Assembly (NCBI RefSeq): GCF_000372465.1 | Contig: NZ_AQUZ01000028.1 | Location: forward strand, 55,207 to 119,206 | Source: Kribbella catacumbae DSM 19601 | GTDB taxonomy: Bacteria > Actinomycetota > Actinomycetes > Propionibacteriales > Kribbellaceae | Direction of reading: 5' to 3' | DNA length: 64,000 nt | In this document: positions 17,152 through 25,768 of the stretch, one piece after another | Position numbering within the stretch: the first letter of the stretch is position 1 | How the letters are laid out: each line of letters opens with the position of its first letter | Translations under genes and position numbers: made by a program | The notes under the pieces: model-generated | What the model was told of the DNA's origin: nothing | The model's input: the letters and a program-made list of their open reading frames with translations, nothing else | Databases searched by the model: none

Positions 17152-17724
17152 ATGGTCGCGGAGTATCCGGCCGTTCCGTGGGTGCCGGCGGAAGAGACGT
17201 CCGTTGTGGCCTCTCCGTGGCTGACGGTCAGACGCACACAATTGGCTGATCCAGCGGGCCGCACGATCGACGAGTACTACCTGATCGACCGGCCTACGGT
17301 CGCTGTGATCTGCGCGGTGACTGACGCGGATGAGCTTGTGGTGGTTCGCCAGTTCCGGCCGGGTATCGGTCGCGCCGATTGGGAGCTGCCAGGGGGCGCC
17401 ATCGACCTTGCCGAGGAGCCGGCCGTCGCAGCACGGCGTGAACTGCTGGAGGAAACCGGTTTCGAGGCCTTCAGCCTGAGCGAGGTCGCCGTTCTGGACA
17501 AGGACGCGGCCAGTTCGTCGGCCAAGGTGCACGTGTTCTTCGGCCGGGGGCGGCTGCTGGACCGGCCGGATCGGCCGAAGGCCGACGAACCCGATCGACC
17601 GAGTGTGGGATTGGTGGCGTGGGACGCGGCGCTTGACCTGGTGCTGGATGGATCGTTCTGCGAGCAGTCCTCGGTCGCGGCGCTGCTCTGCTGCCGCGAG
17701 GCGCGTCACCGCCATGGTTGGTGA
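17152..17724 (+). CDS. Nudix hydrolase, ADP-sugar-pyrophosphatase-like
   Basis: About 190 residues from ATG 17152, which follows GAGGGA by 9 nt; an in-frame ATG at 17125 would overlap the preceding gene by 14 bp. The Nudix box is complete: GGAIDLAEEPAVAARRELL followed by EETGF fits Gx5Ex7REUxEExGU. The leading strand-rich part (DEYYLIDRPTVAVICAV, VVVRQFRPGI) resembles ADP-ribose/ADP-sugar pyrophosphatases. It ends the kinase/cyclase cassette, so it may hydrolyse a nucleotide-sugar or nucleotide-cyclitol, or simply be a housekeeping enzyme. A strong hairpin follows. Confidence 0.85.
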   Translation: MVAEYPAVPWVPAEETSVVASPWLTVRRTQLADPAGRTIDEYYLIDRPTVAVICAVTDADELVVVRQFRPGIGRADWELPGGAIDLAEEPAVAARRELLEETGFEAFSLSEVAVLDKDAASSSAKVHVFFGRGRLLDRPDRPKADEPDRPSVGLVAWDAALDLVLDGSFCEQSSVAALLCCREARHRHGW

Positions 17725-17734
17725 CGAAACGCGC

Positions 17735-17771
17735 AGCGCCCCGAGCCTGGTCCTGCCAGGTCCGGGGCGCT
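17735..17771. terminator. Hairpin terminator between convergent genes
   Basis: AGCGCCCCGAGCCTGG pairs with CCAGGTCCGGGGCGCT around a 5-nt loop with two mismatches, followed by GTTTGCTTT on the plus strand. It separates the Nudix gene from the convergent DUF3105 gene and can serve both. Confidence 0.75.
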
Positions 17772-17783
17772 GTTTGCTTTGGG

Positions 17784-18500
17784 TCAGCCGCCGTTGGGTT
17801 CTTGGGCGTCTAGGGACGGGTATTTGTCCATGAATTGTTTGAGGGCTTCGCCGGAGACCGAGGCGCAGAACTGGCGGTGGCCGAAGGCGGTGGTTTGGCC
17901 TTGGGCGTTGCCGCTCCAGTGGGAGAAGGCGATGTTCTTGCCGGCCGGCCAGGCGGCGCCGTCGGAGGCTTTGAAGGGGGCGGCGATGAACTTGCCGTTG
18001 GTGCTGTCGGGCAGCTTGGCCTTCGAGATCTTCTCGATCAGGTCGACCTGGTCCCTGTCCTTGGCGGTCGCCTCGTTGTACCAGAGGATCGTGTAGCCGT
18101 GCTCGAGGTTGTGCACCAGGTTCGGCACCGGCGGGCGGTCGTCGGCGTAGAACTTCTTCGTCAGCGGGGCCCAGGTGGCGTAGTGCGGGCCGGAGGACGG
18201 CGGGGACACCGGGTACGGGATCACGGTGCCGTCCGGCTTGTGGTCCTGGGTGCCGGAGGCCGCGTCGTTCGTCGGTGCGTCACAGGAAGCGGCCGAGGCG
18301 GCGACACCGAGGTCGGTGATCGACTGGTTCCTGGTCCGCGAGTCCTGGATCAGTTTGATCGCCGGGTAGGCGATGATCGCGAGACCGATGACCATGCATC
18401 CGGCCACGATCAGCCGGGTCCGGACTTTGTCGGCACGGGCCTGATCGCGCTGCATCTTTTCGACGAGCTCGCGGCGTGACTGCTTCTGAGACTTACCCAC
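17784..18500 (-). CDS. DUF3105 membrane protein
   Basis: 238 residues from a GTG start. A basic N-terminus (MGKSQKQSRRELVEKMQRDQ) precedes one membrane helix (about 29-48), then an extracytoplasmic domain with the DUF3105 hallmarks PPSSGPHYATWAP and NLVHNLEHGYTILWY, whose histidines suggest metal or ligand binding, and FSHWSGNAQG near the end. Function of the family is unknown; it is widespread in actinobacteria. It is transcribed toward the Nudix gene and shares the hairpin at 17735. An 87-bp gap separates it from fbiB on the same strand. Confidence 0.85.
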   Translation of the reverse strand: MGKSQKQSRRELVEKMQRDQARADKVRTRLIVAGCMVIGLAIIAYPAIKLIQDSRTRNQSITDLGVAASAASCDAPTNDAASGTQDHKPDGTVIPYPVSPPSSGPHYATWAPLTKKFYADDRPPVPNLVHNLEHGYTILWYNEATAKDRDQVDLIEKISKAKLPDSTNGKFIAAPFKASDGAAWPAGKNIAFSHWSGNAQGQTTAFGHRQFCASVSGEALKQFMDKYPSLDAQEPNGG

Positions 18501-18587
18501 AGTGATGGTCTTCCCGGATCAGGGGCGGTCTCGGAGCCGCCGTGCGGATGCAGTGTACGCAAGCTGCCTGAGAGGTTGCCTAGAAAA

Positions 18588-19634
18588 CTACTGAGACCGT
18601 GAGCCGAACGTGACCGTCGCCTCACTGTGTTGATGCCGACCCCCACCCCACCGCCCCGGTCGGGGTTGATGCCGACCCCCACCCCACCGCCCCGGTCGGG
18701 CCGGACCCGTCCGGACGCTCACCCCGTAGCCCTCCGCATGCAGCAGGACGGCCAGCCGCTCGGCGATGATCCCCACCGCCACCGGGTCGTCCCCGAACAC
18801 CCCGACCGCGCTGTCGAGCAGTTCGACGTGCACGTCCTCGTCGTCGGCCAGCAGCCCGGCCCAGAGCGCCGGGTCCACCTCACGAGGCCCAGTAGGCGCC
18901 TTCCGGGCCAGTACTGCGGCCCGCGCCGCCTCCCGAGTGCCCAGGCTGAACAGGTCCATCTCGGCATCCCGCACCAGCGCCCGTGCCCCGGTCCCGTGCT
19001 CCCCAGCCGGCAGCACGATGTCGGCCAGCCCACGCAGTACTGCGACCGGTACTCCGTCGGCCTTGCCCTTCACCAGTTCGCTGGCCGAAGCGATCTCGTC
19101 GGCCAGTGCCGGCTCCGTGACGGCCAGTACGTTGCCGTGGCTGTCGGTGGTACCGCGTAGGTCCTCGATCACCTGGACGCCAGCGGCTCCGATGGCCAGG
19201 TCGACCTGTCCGTTGCGCCAGGGGCGCCCGAGGGTGTCCGTGACGACTACGCCCACGTTCACGTCGTACCGATCCTTCAGAGCCGCCCGCAACGAGCGTG
19301 CGGACAGGTCTGGGTCGACAGGGAGCAGCAGCACGGTGCCAGGGCGTGTGTTGGAGGTGTCGGTGCCCGCAGCGGCCATCACCAGGCCGTGCCGGGTCTG
19401 GACGATCCGGGTGTCGCCGCGCTGAGCCACGACGCGGACGAGTTCGGCGTCGATCGCCTCGTCCCTGGTGCCAGTGGTCAGCCGGTCCTCGGCCTTGCTG
19501 ACGATCTTCGAGGTGACCGAAAGCACGTCGCCGTCGCGCAAGTCGGCCGCTTCGCCGATCAGCGCGGCCAGGTCGTCCCCGGCGGCGACCTCCGGCAGAC
19601 CGGTGACGGGGAAGATCTCCAGGTGCTTCCTCAC
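18588..19634 (-). CDS. fbiB: Coenzyme F420-0:L-glutamate ligase
   Basis: 348 residues from GTG 19634; the open frame upstream is a shadow of fbiA. The CofE domain (1 to about 245) shows FPVTGLPEV, TSKIVSKAEDR, GVVVTDTLGRPWRNGQVD and GKADGVPVAV, the GTP/metal and F420-binding segments. The enzyme adds glutamates to F420-0. The mycobacterial FbiB continues into an FMN nitroreductase domain that reduces dehydro-F420; here only about 75 unrelated residues follow, then two 12-residue RPGRWGGGRHQ repeats. The start overlaps the fbiA stop by 4 bp. A separate nitroreductase would be needed elsewhere in the genome. Confidence 0.92.
   Translation of the reverse strand: MRKHLEIFPVTGLPEVAAGDDLAALIGEAADLRDGDVLSVTSKIVSKAEDRLTTGTRDEAIDAELVRVVAQRGDTRIVQTRHGLVMAAAGTDTSNTRPGTVLLLPVDPDLSARSLRAALKDRYDVNVGVVVTDTLGRPWRNGQVDLAIGAAGVQVIEDLRGTTDSHGNVLAVTEPALADEIASASELVKGKADGVPVAVLRGLADIVLPAGEHGTGARALVRDAEMDLFSLGTREAARAAVLARKAPTGPREVDPALWAGLLADDEDVHVELLDSAVGVFGDDPVAVGIIAERLAVLLHAEGYGVSVRTGPARPGRWGGGRHQPRPGRWGGGRHQHSEATVTFGSRSQ
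18630..18701. repeat. Two 36-bp tandem repeats in the 3' end of fbiB
   Basis: Two adjacent 36-bp units beginning TTGATGCCGACCCCCACC on the plus strand match at 35 of 36 positions. On the coding strand each encodes RPGRWGGGRHQP or RPGRWGGGRHQH. Near-identity suggests a recent duplication in a disordered tail. Confidence 0.85.
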
Positions 19635-20608
19635 CGTCGGACCGCCTCGGCAAGCGTGAGTGCGGCCGATGCCAAGGCGGCGGTGGTGTCCTCGTCGGTC
19701 ATCCACAGCGGCACGGCCTGGGCGTGGATGCCGGCCGTCGCGATCGACTCCAGCTGAGCCGCGTCCGACGTGTCGATCAGCCAGCCATCCAGTACGCCGT
19801 CCGCCGCGCGCGAGCCGTAGTGCCTGGCCACCGCGCTCGCCGTGGACTCCACTCCGATCGCCGCCAGCACCTTGTCGGCCATCCCGCGGACCGGGCCGGT
19901 ACCGATGATGGGGGAGACCCCGATCACCGGCGCGGACGTCTCGCGGACGGCCTCGCGGATGCCCGGGACGCCCAGGATCGTGCCGATCGAGACCACAGGG
20001 TTCGACGGCGGCAGCAGCAGCGCGTCGCACTCGGCGATCGCGTCCAGTACTCCGGGTGCCGGCTTCGCCTTCTCCGAGCCCACGGCAACGATCTGGTGGG
20101 CGGTCACCTCGGCGTGCAACCGGACCCAGTACTCCTGGAAGTGGATCGCCTTCTTGGTGCCGGGCTTGTCCGGGTCGTCCACCACCACATGGGTCTCGAC
20201 CCGGTCGTCGCTCATCGGCAGCAACCGGACCGGCAGGTTCCACCGGGTGCAGAGCGCCTCGGTGACCGCGGCCAGGCCGTAGCCGGCGTCGAGCATCTGG
20301 GTCCGGACCAGGTGGGTGGCCACGTCGCGGTCGCCGAGGCCGAACCAGGTCGGCTCCACGCCGTACGCCGCGAGCTCCTCCTTGATCACCCAGGTCTCGT
20401 CCTCACGGCCCCAGCCACGCTCCTTCGAGATGCCGTTGCCGAGCGTGTACATCACCGTGTCGAGGTCGGGGCAGACCCGCAGCCCGAACAGCGTGATGTC
20501 GTCCGCGGTGTTCCCCACCACGGTGATCTCGGCGTCCGGACGGGCCTTCAGCAGGCCGCGCAGGAAGGTGGAACCGCCGATGCCACCGGCTAGCACTGTC
20601 AATCGCAT
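19631..20608 (-). CDS. fbiA: 2-phospho-L-lactate (phosphoenolpyruvate) transferase
   Basis: 325 residues from ATG 20608 (an in-frame start 15 bp upstream is less likely). N-terminal TVLAGGIGGSTFLRGL is the Rossmann-like GGxGG loop of CofD/FbiA, followed by VVGNTADDITLFGL and CPDLDTVMYTLG; LLLPPSNPVVSIGTIL is the substrate loop. It transfers the lactyl/enolpyruvyl phosphate unit from its guanylyl carrier to Fo, forming (dehydro-)F420-0, the substrate of FbiB. Translationally coupled to fbiB by a GTGA overlap. The gene order fbiA-fbiB beside manC and whiB2 matches mycobacteria. Confidence 0.94.
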   Translation of the reverse strand: MRLTVLAGGIGGSTFLRGLLKARPDAEITVVGNTADDITLFGLRVCPDLDTVMYTLGNGISKERGWGREDETWVIKEELAAYGVEPTWFGLGDRDVATHLVRTQMLDAGYGLAAVTEALCTRWNLPVRLLPMSDDRVETHVVVDDPDKPGTKKAIHFQEYWVRLHAEVTAHQIVAVGSEKAKPAPGVLDAIAECDALLLPPSNPVVSIGTILGVPGIREAVRETSAPVIGVSPIIGTGPVRGMADKVLAAIGVESTASAVARHYGSRAADGVLDGWLIDTSDAAQLESIATAGIHAQAVPLWMTDEDTTAALASAALTLAEAVRR

Positions 20609-20721
20609 GGGAACAGTTTCCACGAGTCGTCAAAGCAGCGAACCACCGCACGACTATGCTGCCGAGGGTCCGATGTGTGTCAACGTCAGTTGAACGGCCC
20701 CCAACATCCCGAGGAGCCCTC

Positions 20722-22011
20722 GTGGTCACCGACGCAACCAAGAAGCTCAGAGAGCCGGTCGCGTACATCTTGCTCGCCTTTGCCGGCCTTGTGGCCCTGG
20801 CTTCGCTGATCCGGCTGTTCGTCGGCAGCGCAGGTTTCACCAACGCCGCTGCCCTAGTGCAAGGCAGCCTTACCCCACCCGGGCTGGATGCGGTGGTGCT
20901 GCTGGTGACGCTGGTCGCGTCGGTCTGGCTGGTGAACGAAGCAGGAGAGCGCACCCCCAACGCGCGGATCGTGACCCTGGCCGCGCTGTCGATCACCGGT
21001 CTGCTGGCCCTGATCGTCCTGATCGGCGCCTTCGCGGGCTTCAACGAGACCAGCACGGCCGGTCTCAAGATCACCAGCTTCCTGTTCGCGCTGGCCGGTC
21101 TCGCCGTGTACGGCGCCGCCGGTCTCTACATCCTCAAGACCTTCCAGAGCCTGCCGGCTCCGGTTCGCGCGCCGAAGGCCGGCCCGCACGGCCAGTTCGC
21201 CGGCCAGGGCCAGTACGGCGCTCCGGGTGCCCAGGGCGGTCAGTACGGTCAGCAAGGCGGCCAGTACGGCCAGCAGGGCGCCCAGGGCCAGTACGGTCAG
21301 TACGGCGGCCAGCAGGGCGCCCAGCAGGGTCAGTACGGCCAGACCGAGCAGGGCGGCCAGTTCGGCGCGTACGGCGCCGGCGCGGCCGGAGCGGCTGCTG
21401 GTGCAGCCGGTGGCTACGCCGCAGCCCAGGGCGGCGAGCAGCAGTGGCCGCAGGAGCAGAGCTGGAACCAGGGCGAGCAGCAGCAGGCCTGGTCGGCGAC
21501 TGAGGCAGAGGCCGCAGTGCCGCAGAGCGACGCACTGGCAGGTCAGCCGGCCGAGCAGGCATGGTCCGCTGAGGGCCAGGCAGCCGAGCCGACGCAGCAG
21601 TGGAGCCCGGAAGGCCAGCAGCAGTGGGCCGGCCAAGAGCAGGGCCAGCAGTGGCCGCAAGAGGGTCAGCAGCAGTGGGGTGGCGCCGACGCCGGTGCGC
21701 GGTGGCCCGGCCAGGAGCAGCAGTACGCCCAGCCCGCTCAGCAGGAATGGCCTGCACAGGAAGCCGCTCAGCCCGAAGCTCAGCCGGCCGCCCAGCAGGC
21801 CGAGGGTTGGTCGCAGCAGGGCTGGCAGCAGGAAGGCCAAGCCTGGCAGGCAGAGGACGCCCCGGCGGCCGAGCAGCCCGCCGAGGTGGCGCCCGAGGTA
21901 CCGGACGAAACCCGTGTGGAGCCGAGGGTTTCCGAGGACGCCAAGGACGAAGAGGGACAGCCGCAGCAGGGTCAGCCCGGTCAGCAGGGCTGGTGGTCAC
22001 AGCCTTCCTGA
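20722..22011 (+). CDS. Four-helix membrane protein with a long Gln/Gly/Tyr-rich tail
   Basis: 429 residues from GTG 20722, preceded by GAGGAG. Residues 1-150 contain four hydrophobic helices, reminiscent of the DUF5336-type membrane domain. The rest, about 280 residues, is low complexity: first tandem GQYGQQ/GAQGQYGQYGG units, then Gln/Trp-rich blocks (WSPEGQQQWAG, WPQEGQQQWGG), then an acidic end. The repeats are well preserved at DNA level. Composition is prion-like and should be disordered, facing the cytosol or cell surface depending on topology. Divergent from fbiA and ending in a strong terminator, so monocistronic. Function unknown. Confidence 0.8.
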   Translation: MVTDATKKLREPVAYILLAFAGLVALASLIRLFVGSAGFTNAAALVQGSLTPPGLDAVVLLVTLVASVWLVNEAGERTPNARIVTLAALSITGLLALIVLIGAFAGFNETSTAGLKITSFLFALAGLAVYGAAGLYILKTFQSLPAPVRAPKAGPHGQFAGQGQYGAPGAQGGQYGQQGGQYGQQGAQGQYGQYGGQQGAQQGQYGQTEQGGQFGAYGAGAAGAAAGAAGGYAAAQGGEQQWPQEQSWNQGEQQQAWSATEAEAAVPQSDALAGQPAEQAWSAEGQAAEPTQQWSPEGQQQWAGQEQGQQWPQEGQQQWGGADAGARWPGQEQQYAQPAQQEWPAQEAAQPEAQPAAQQAEGWSQQGWQQEGQAWQAEDAPAAEQPAEVAPEVPDETRVEPRVSEDAKDEEGQPQQGQPGQQGWWSQPS

Positions 22012-22082
22012 CTGGGAAGCAAGTGGGAAGCAACCGCCTCGTCAGCCGATTTAGATCGCCCTGACGGGGTGTCGAGAAGGAC

Positions 22083-22117
22083 CGAGAGGCCTGTGGATGC
22101 AGGCCTCTCGTTCTTTT
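22083..22117 (+). terminator. Rho-independent terminator
   Basis: CGAGAGGCCTG pairs perfectly with CAGGCCTCTCG around a 6-nt loop (TGGATG) and is followed by TTCTTTT. It closes the transcript of the Gln-rich membrane protein. The 303 bp between that gene and whiB2 hold this terminator and the whiB2 promoter. Confidence 0.92.
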
Positions 22118-22156
22118 GCAGCCATGTTGCGGATGATGCCAATAGCAGACCACGGC

Positions 22157-22185
22157 TTGACTTTCGTGGATTGCAGGAATGTAAT
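22157..22185 (+). promoter_or_regulatory. Sigma-70-type promoter of whiB2
   Basis: TTGACT (22157-22162) and TGTAAT (22180-22185) are separated by exactly 17 nt. Transcription would begin near 22192 and give a leader of about 120 nt before the GTG of whiB2. This is the clearest housekeeping-type promoter in the window. Confidence 0.75.
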
Positions 22186-22314
22186 TTCAACCGTGTCGTT
22201 CGTTGGACACTCGGTATCGGGGACCGTTGCAGAGCGCAGGACGGACGAGGTCAGGCATGTGGGACCGCAAACCCACATGTACAGGGGAACGAACAGGGTC
22301 GAGGAGGTCGTACC

Positions 22315-22581
22315 GTGACAGAAACGCTGATGGCGATTGTCGACGGTGAGGCGATCGAGGAGGAGCCGAACTGGCAGGAACGGGCGCTGTGTGCCCAGAC
22401 CGACCCAGAGGCTTTCTTCCCGGAGAAGGGTGGTTCCACGCGCGAGGCGAAGAAAGTCTGCCTCGGCTGCGACGTCCGGGGCGAGTGCCTCGAGTACGCG
22501 CTGCAGAACGACGAACGCTTCGGAATCTGGGGCGGGCTGTCGGAGCGGGAGCGCCGCAAGCTGAAGAAGAAGGCCGTCTGA
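22315..22581 (+). CDS. whiB2: WhiB2/WhmD-type iron-sulfur transcription factor
   Basis: 88 residues from GTG 22315, seven nt after GAGGAGG; the longer open frame upstream is not supported. Four cysteines (C26, C49, C52, C58) in the Wbl pattern C-x22-C-x2-C-x5-C bind a 4Fe-4S cluster, followed by the G-I-W-G-G turn (70-74) and a basic C-terminus ERERRKLKKKAV for DNA contact. Sequence around RALCAQTDPEAFFPEKGGST is that of WhiB2/WhmD (Streptomyces WhiB), an essential regulator of septation and sporulation that partners WhiA. Its own promoter (22157) and leader suggest independent control. Confidence 0.95.
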   Translation: MTETLMAIVDGEAIEEEPNWQERALCAQTDPEAFFPEKGGSTREAKKVCLGCDVRGECLEYALQNDERFGIWGGLSERERRKLKKKAV

Positions 22582-22693
22582 CGCCTGGCTGATCGACGGG
22601 TGGTGGTGCCCTGCCGCCCCGCCGTCGTCGACGCGCCAAAGATTCACCGTGTGAATCCACAGCACAGAAAAGTCAACACAAACTTCTGCGTGA

Positions 22694-22723
22694 GGCCCCG
22701 GCCGGACTTCGTCCACCGGGGCC
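22694..22723 (+). terminator. GC-rich hairpin after whiB2
   Basis: GGCCCCGG pairs with CCGGGGCC, with an inner GGAC-TTC-GTCC stem. No T-run follows, so it would be a weak or factor-dependent terminator. The gap 22582-22855 shows no other feature. Confidence 0.5.
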
Positions 22724-22855
22724 CGCTGCTGTCCGGACCAGGCTGGCAAGGTCTGGAGCAGGCCCCTTCCCGCGTCGCGTAAGGTGAGTCCTCGCCACGC
22801 CTGCGATGACGGTGTGGCGAGGCCGTCACTTTCCCCTGAGGTGTCACTGCTCCGC

Positions 22856-25768
22856 ATGGAATCAGAAGCTCCGGCCGGCTGGGAGTTCTTCGACTCAGTC
22901 GACTTCCCGACCGACCTCACCAACGATCCGCTGGGTCGCGCGCCGATCCGGCACGTCGTCACCGCGGTCGTGGTCGGCCACGAGGGAGCCGCCTGGCTGC
23001 CCCGCCTGACCGAGGCGCTGTGGGCCCTCGGCCGCCGTCCCGAGCGGCTGATCGCCGTCGACACCGGCTCCACCGACGAGACCGCCGAACTGCTCGCCAC
23101 GATGCCCGCCGTCGAGCCCGTGGTCAGCCTCTCGGCCCGCACCGGCTTCGGTACTGCGGTCGCCCGCGGCCTGGAGACGGTCGGCTTCGCGCCTGTACCG
23201 TCCGCTGTCGGCCCGTACGGCGACGACGGGCACATGCCGGTGGTCGAGTGGCTCTGGTTGCTGCACGACGACTGTGCCCCCGCCCCGAAGGCGCTGGAGC
23301 AGTTGCTGCTGCAGGCGACGATGTCGCCGGATACCGGCGTCTGGGGTCCGAAGCTCAGGATGTGGCCGCGCGATCGCGAACTGCTCGAGGTCGGCGTCAG
23401 CACGTCGCTCGGCGGCCGCCGCGACACCGGCATCGAGAACGGCGAGCTCGACCAGGGCCAGCACGACCAGCCGCGCAACGTTCTCGCGGTCAGTTCGGCC
23501 GGCATGCTGGTTCGTCGCGACGTCTGGGAATCCCTGCACGGGTTCGATCCGCGGCTGCCGATGTTCCGCGACGACATCGACTTCGGCTGGCGGGCCAGCC
23601 GGGCCGGGTTCAAGGTCGGCGTCGCGCCGGATGCCGTCGTGTACCACGCGCAGGCTGCCGCGACCGGCGAGCGCGCGCTGGCCGGCACCCGCCGGCACGC
23701 CTACCAGCTCGACCGCGCGCATGCGTACTACACCGTCCTGGCGAACGCGCCTGGCAAACTGCTTCCGCTGCTGATCCTCAGGTTCCTGCTCGGGACCTTC
23801 GTTCGCTCGGTCTGGTTCCTGCTGGGCAAGACGCCGTCCGGCGCGGTCGACGAGTGGACCGCTCTGCTCGGTACCTTGCTGGCCGGTGGCTGGACCCAGG
23901 CGCGCAAGGATCGTCGCCGGATCGACCAGGTTCCGTACGAGTCGATCAAACCGCTCTTCTCGCGCTCGGTGAACGCGCTGCGGCACAACCTCGAGGAGAC
24001 CGGTAGCACGATCACCGAGCGCCTCCGCGAGGCCTGGGCCGACGAGCCCGAGGAGCAGGTCGTCACGACCGCTCGCCGGGCCAAGAGCACCGCTCGCGTC
24101 GCGCAGGACCAGCCGCGCTGGCGCCGGCAGCTGATCCGCCGGCCGTTCCTGGTGACGTGGGTTTTCCTTGCGATCGGTGCGTTCGTGGCCGCTCGCAGTC
24201 TGATCGGCGGCGGCGTACTGCGTTCCACCCTGTTGCTGCCACCGCACGAGAGCCTCGGATCGCTGTGGCATGCGGCCGCGGCCGCTCCGGCCGGGGTGAC
24301 TCCGCCGGCCTGGCTGGCCCAGTTCTGGGCGCTCTCGACCGTGACCTTCGGGCCGTCCGGCGCGACCAACATCGTGCTGCTCGGGGCGATTCCCCTTGCT
24401 GCGCTGGCCGCTTGGGCTCTGCTGCGCGCCTTCGTCGTCGACCGGGTCGCGCGAGCGTGGGGCGCAGCGGCGTACGGGCTGGCGGTTTTCGCCAACGGCG
24501 CGATCACGCAGGGGCGGATCGGGACGGTGGTGGCCGCGATCGTGCTGCCGCTGCTTGGTGCTGCCGTGCATACGGTCGCTCGGCGCCGACGGGTGGTCAT
24601 CCAGGGGAGCTGGCGGGCGGCCTGGTTCGCCGGGATCTGCCAGGCCATCCTGTTTGCCTTCGCCCCGGCTTTGGGGCTGCTGGTCGGAATCACCTTGGTG
24701 ATCGGCGCTCTGCTCGGTCTCGGCTGGCGTCGGCAGGGCCGGCAACTGGTCTTCTCGGTCTTCCTCGGCTTGATGCTCGTGCTGCCGTGGACGATCGAGC
24801 TGGTGCTGAACCCGTCCAGGCTCGGGCAAGAGGCCGGCGGCCCGCCGACCGCGGCGGTCGGTCCAGGCAACAGCCTCCCGCATTTGCTGACCGGTACGCC
24901 GATCGGTGCTCCGGTGCCGTGGTGGTTCGTGGTACCGCTGATCTTGGTTGCCCTGCTGAGCCTGCTGCGGGAGTCGCGGCAGCGGTACGAGCTGATCGGC
25001 TGGTTCGCGGCGCTGGCCGGCCTTGCGGGCACGTTGGTCGCCAGCCGGCTCGGTGGTGGCAGCGGTCCGCTGATGTTCCTGATGACGGCCGGCTGGATCA
25101 TGGCCATCACCGTCGCGTGGGACTCGGTCGGGAAGTCACGCGAGATCCTCGTGCAGGCCGTCCTCGGTCTTGCCCTGGTCGCGACGCTCATCACGGCCGG
25201 CTTCTGGCTGGTGCGCGGTGACGACGGGCCGCTACGACGTGGGCCCGCGCAGGACCTCCCGGCGTACCTGATGTCCTCGCAAGGGCCGCCGCAGAACGCG
25301 TCGATCCTGGTGGTGCGCAAGGACGGCGCGAGTGTGATGCGCTTTGCGCTGGTGCGCGACGGCGGACCGCGGATGGGTTCGCTGGAGGCCGCGCCGAAGG
25401 CCGAACAGAGCAAACCGATCACGGACATCCTGTCTGCGCTCGGCGGTGGCGGCACCGGTGAGGAAGGCCGCCAGCTGGCCTCGCTCGCGATCGACTACGT
25501 CTATCTGCCGTCGCCGGTCGATCCGACGCTGATGGCCACGCTCGACTCGCTGCCCGGCCTGACCAGGGCCAGCGCCGAGGCGGACGATGCCTCCTGGCTG
25601 GTCGACCGGACCAAGATCGAGGGCAAGACACCGGTACAGGACGAAGTCCGCGGCATCTGGCGGGTGCTCGGCATCATCGCCTGGATCATCGCCCTGATCT
25701 CCTGCCTGCCGACGGCGCGACGCACGGTCGCAGTTCCGCGCGGGACGCACGCTAGGAGGGTGTCGTGA
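22856..25768 (+). CDS. Large family-2 glycosyltransferase with C-terminal membrane domain
   Basis: 970 residues from ATG 22856; GTG 22841 or 22784 would lengthen it slightly. The N-terminal third is a GT-A glycosyltransferase: VTAVVVGHEGAAWLPRL opens the fold, WLWLLHDDCAP carries the DxD-like acidic pair, and MFRDDIDFGWRASRAGFKV is the catalytic ED/DxD region. About ten membrane helices follow (from about 430), with a final extracytoplasmic segment. A polyprenyl-linked or cell-wall polysaccharide substrate is likely given membrane topology and the nearby GDP-mannose genes. The stop overlaps the DUF5719 gene by 4 bp, so the two proteins are probably partners. Confidence 0.85.
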   Translation: MESEAPAGWEFFDSVDFPTDLTNDPLGRAPIRHVVTAVVVGHEGAAWLPRLTEALWALGRRPERLIAVDTGSTDETAELLATMPAVEPVVSLSARTGFGTAVARGLETVGFAPVPSAVGPYGDDGHMPVVEWLWLLHDDCAPAPKALEQLLLQATMSPDTGVWGPKLRMWPRDRELLEVGVSTSLGGRRDTGIENGELDQGQHDQPRNVLAVSSAGMLVRRDVWESLHGFDPRLPMFRDDIDFGWRASRAGFKVGVAPDAVVYHAQAAATGERALAGTRRHAYQLDRAHAYYTVLANAPGKLLPLLILRFLLGTFVRSVWFLLGKTPSGAVDEWTALLGTLLAGGWTQARKDRRRIDQVPYESIKPLFSRSVNALRHNLEETGSTITERLREAWADEPEEQVVTTARRAKSTARVAQDQPRWRRQLIRRPFLVTWVFLAIGAFVAARSLIGGGVLRSTLLLPPHESLGSLWHAAAAAPAGVTPPAWLAQFWALSTVTFGPSGATNIVLLGAIPLAALAAWALLRAFVVDRVARAWGAAAYGLAVFANGAITQGRIGTVVAAIVLPLLGAAVHTVARRRRVVIQGSWRAAWFAGICQAILFAFAPALGLLVGITLVIGALLGLGWRRQGRQLVFSVFLGLMLVLPWTIELVLNPSRLGQEAGGPPTAAVGPGNSLPHLLTGTPIGAPVPWWFVVPLILVALLSLLRESRQRYELIGWFAALAGLAGTLVASRLGGGSGPLMFLMTAGWIMAITVAWDSVGKSREILVQAVLGLALVATLITAGFWLVRGDDGPLRRGPAQDLPAYLMSSQGPPQNASILVVRKDGASVMRFALVRDGGPRMGSLEAAPKAEQSKPITDILSALGGGGTGEEGRQLASLAIDYVYLPSPVDPTLMATLDSLPGLTRASAEADDASWLVDRTKIEGKTPVQDEVRGIWRVLGIIAWIIALISCLPTARRTVAVPRGTHARRVS

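Noticed and set aside
22069..22314. N-terminal extension of WhiB2 to 22069
   Set aside because: It would include the terminator and promoter region and lacks a ribosome site; GTG 22315 follows GAGGAGG at ideal spacing.
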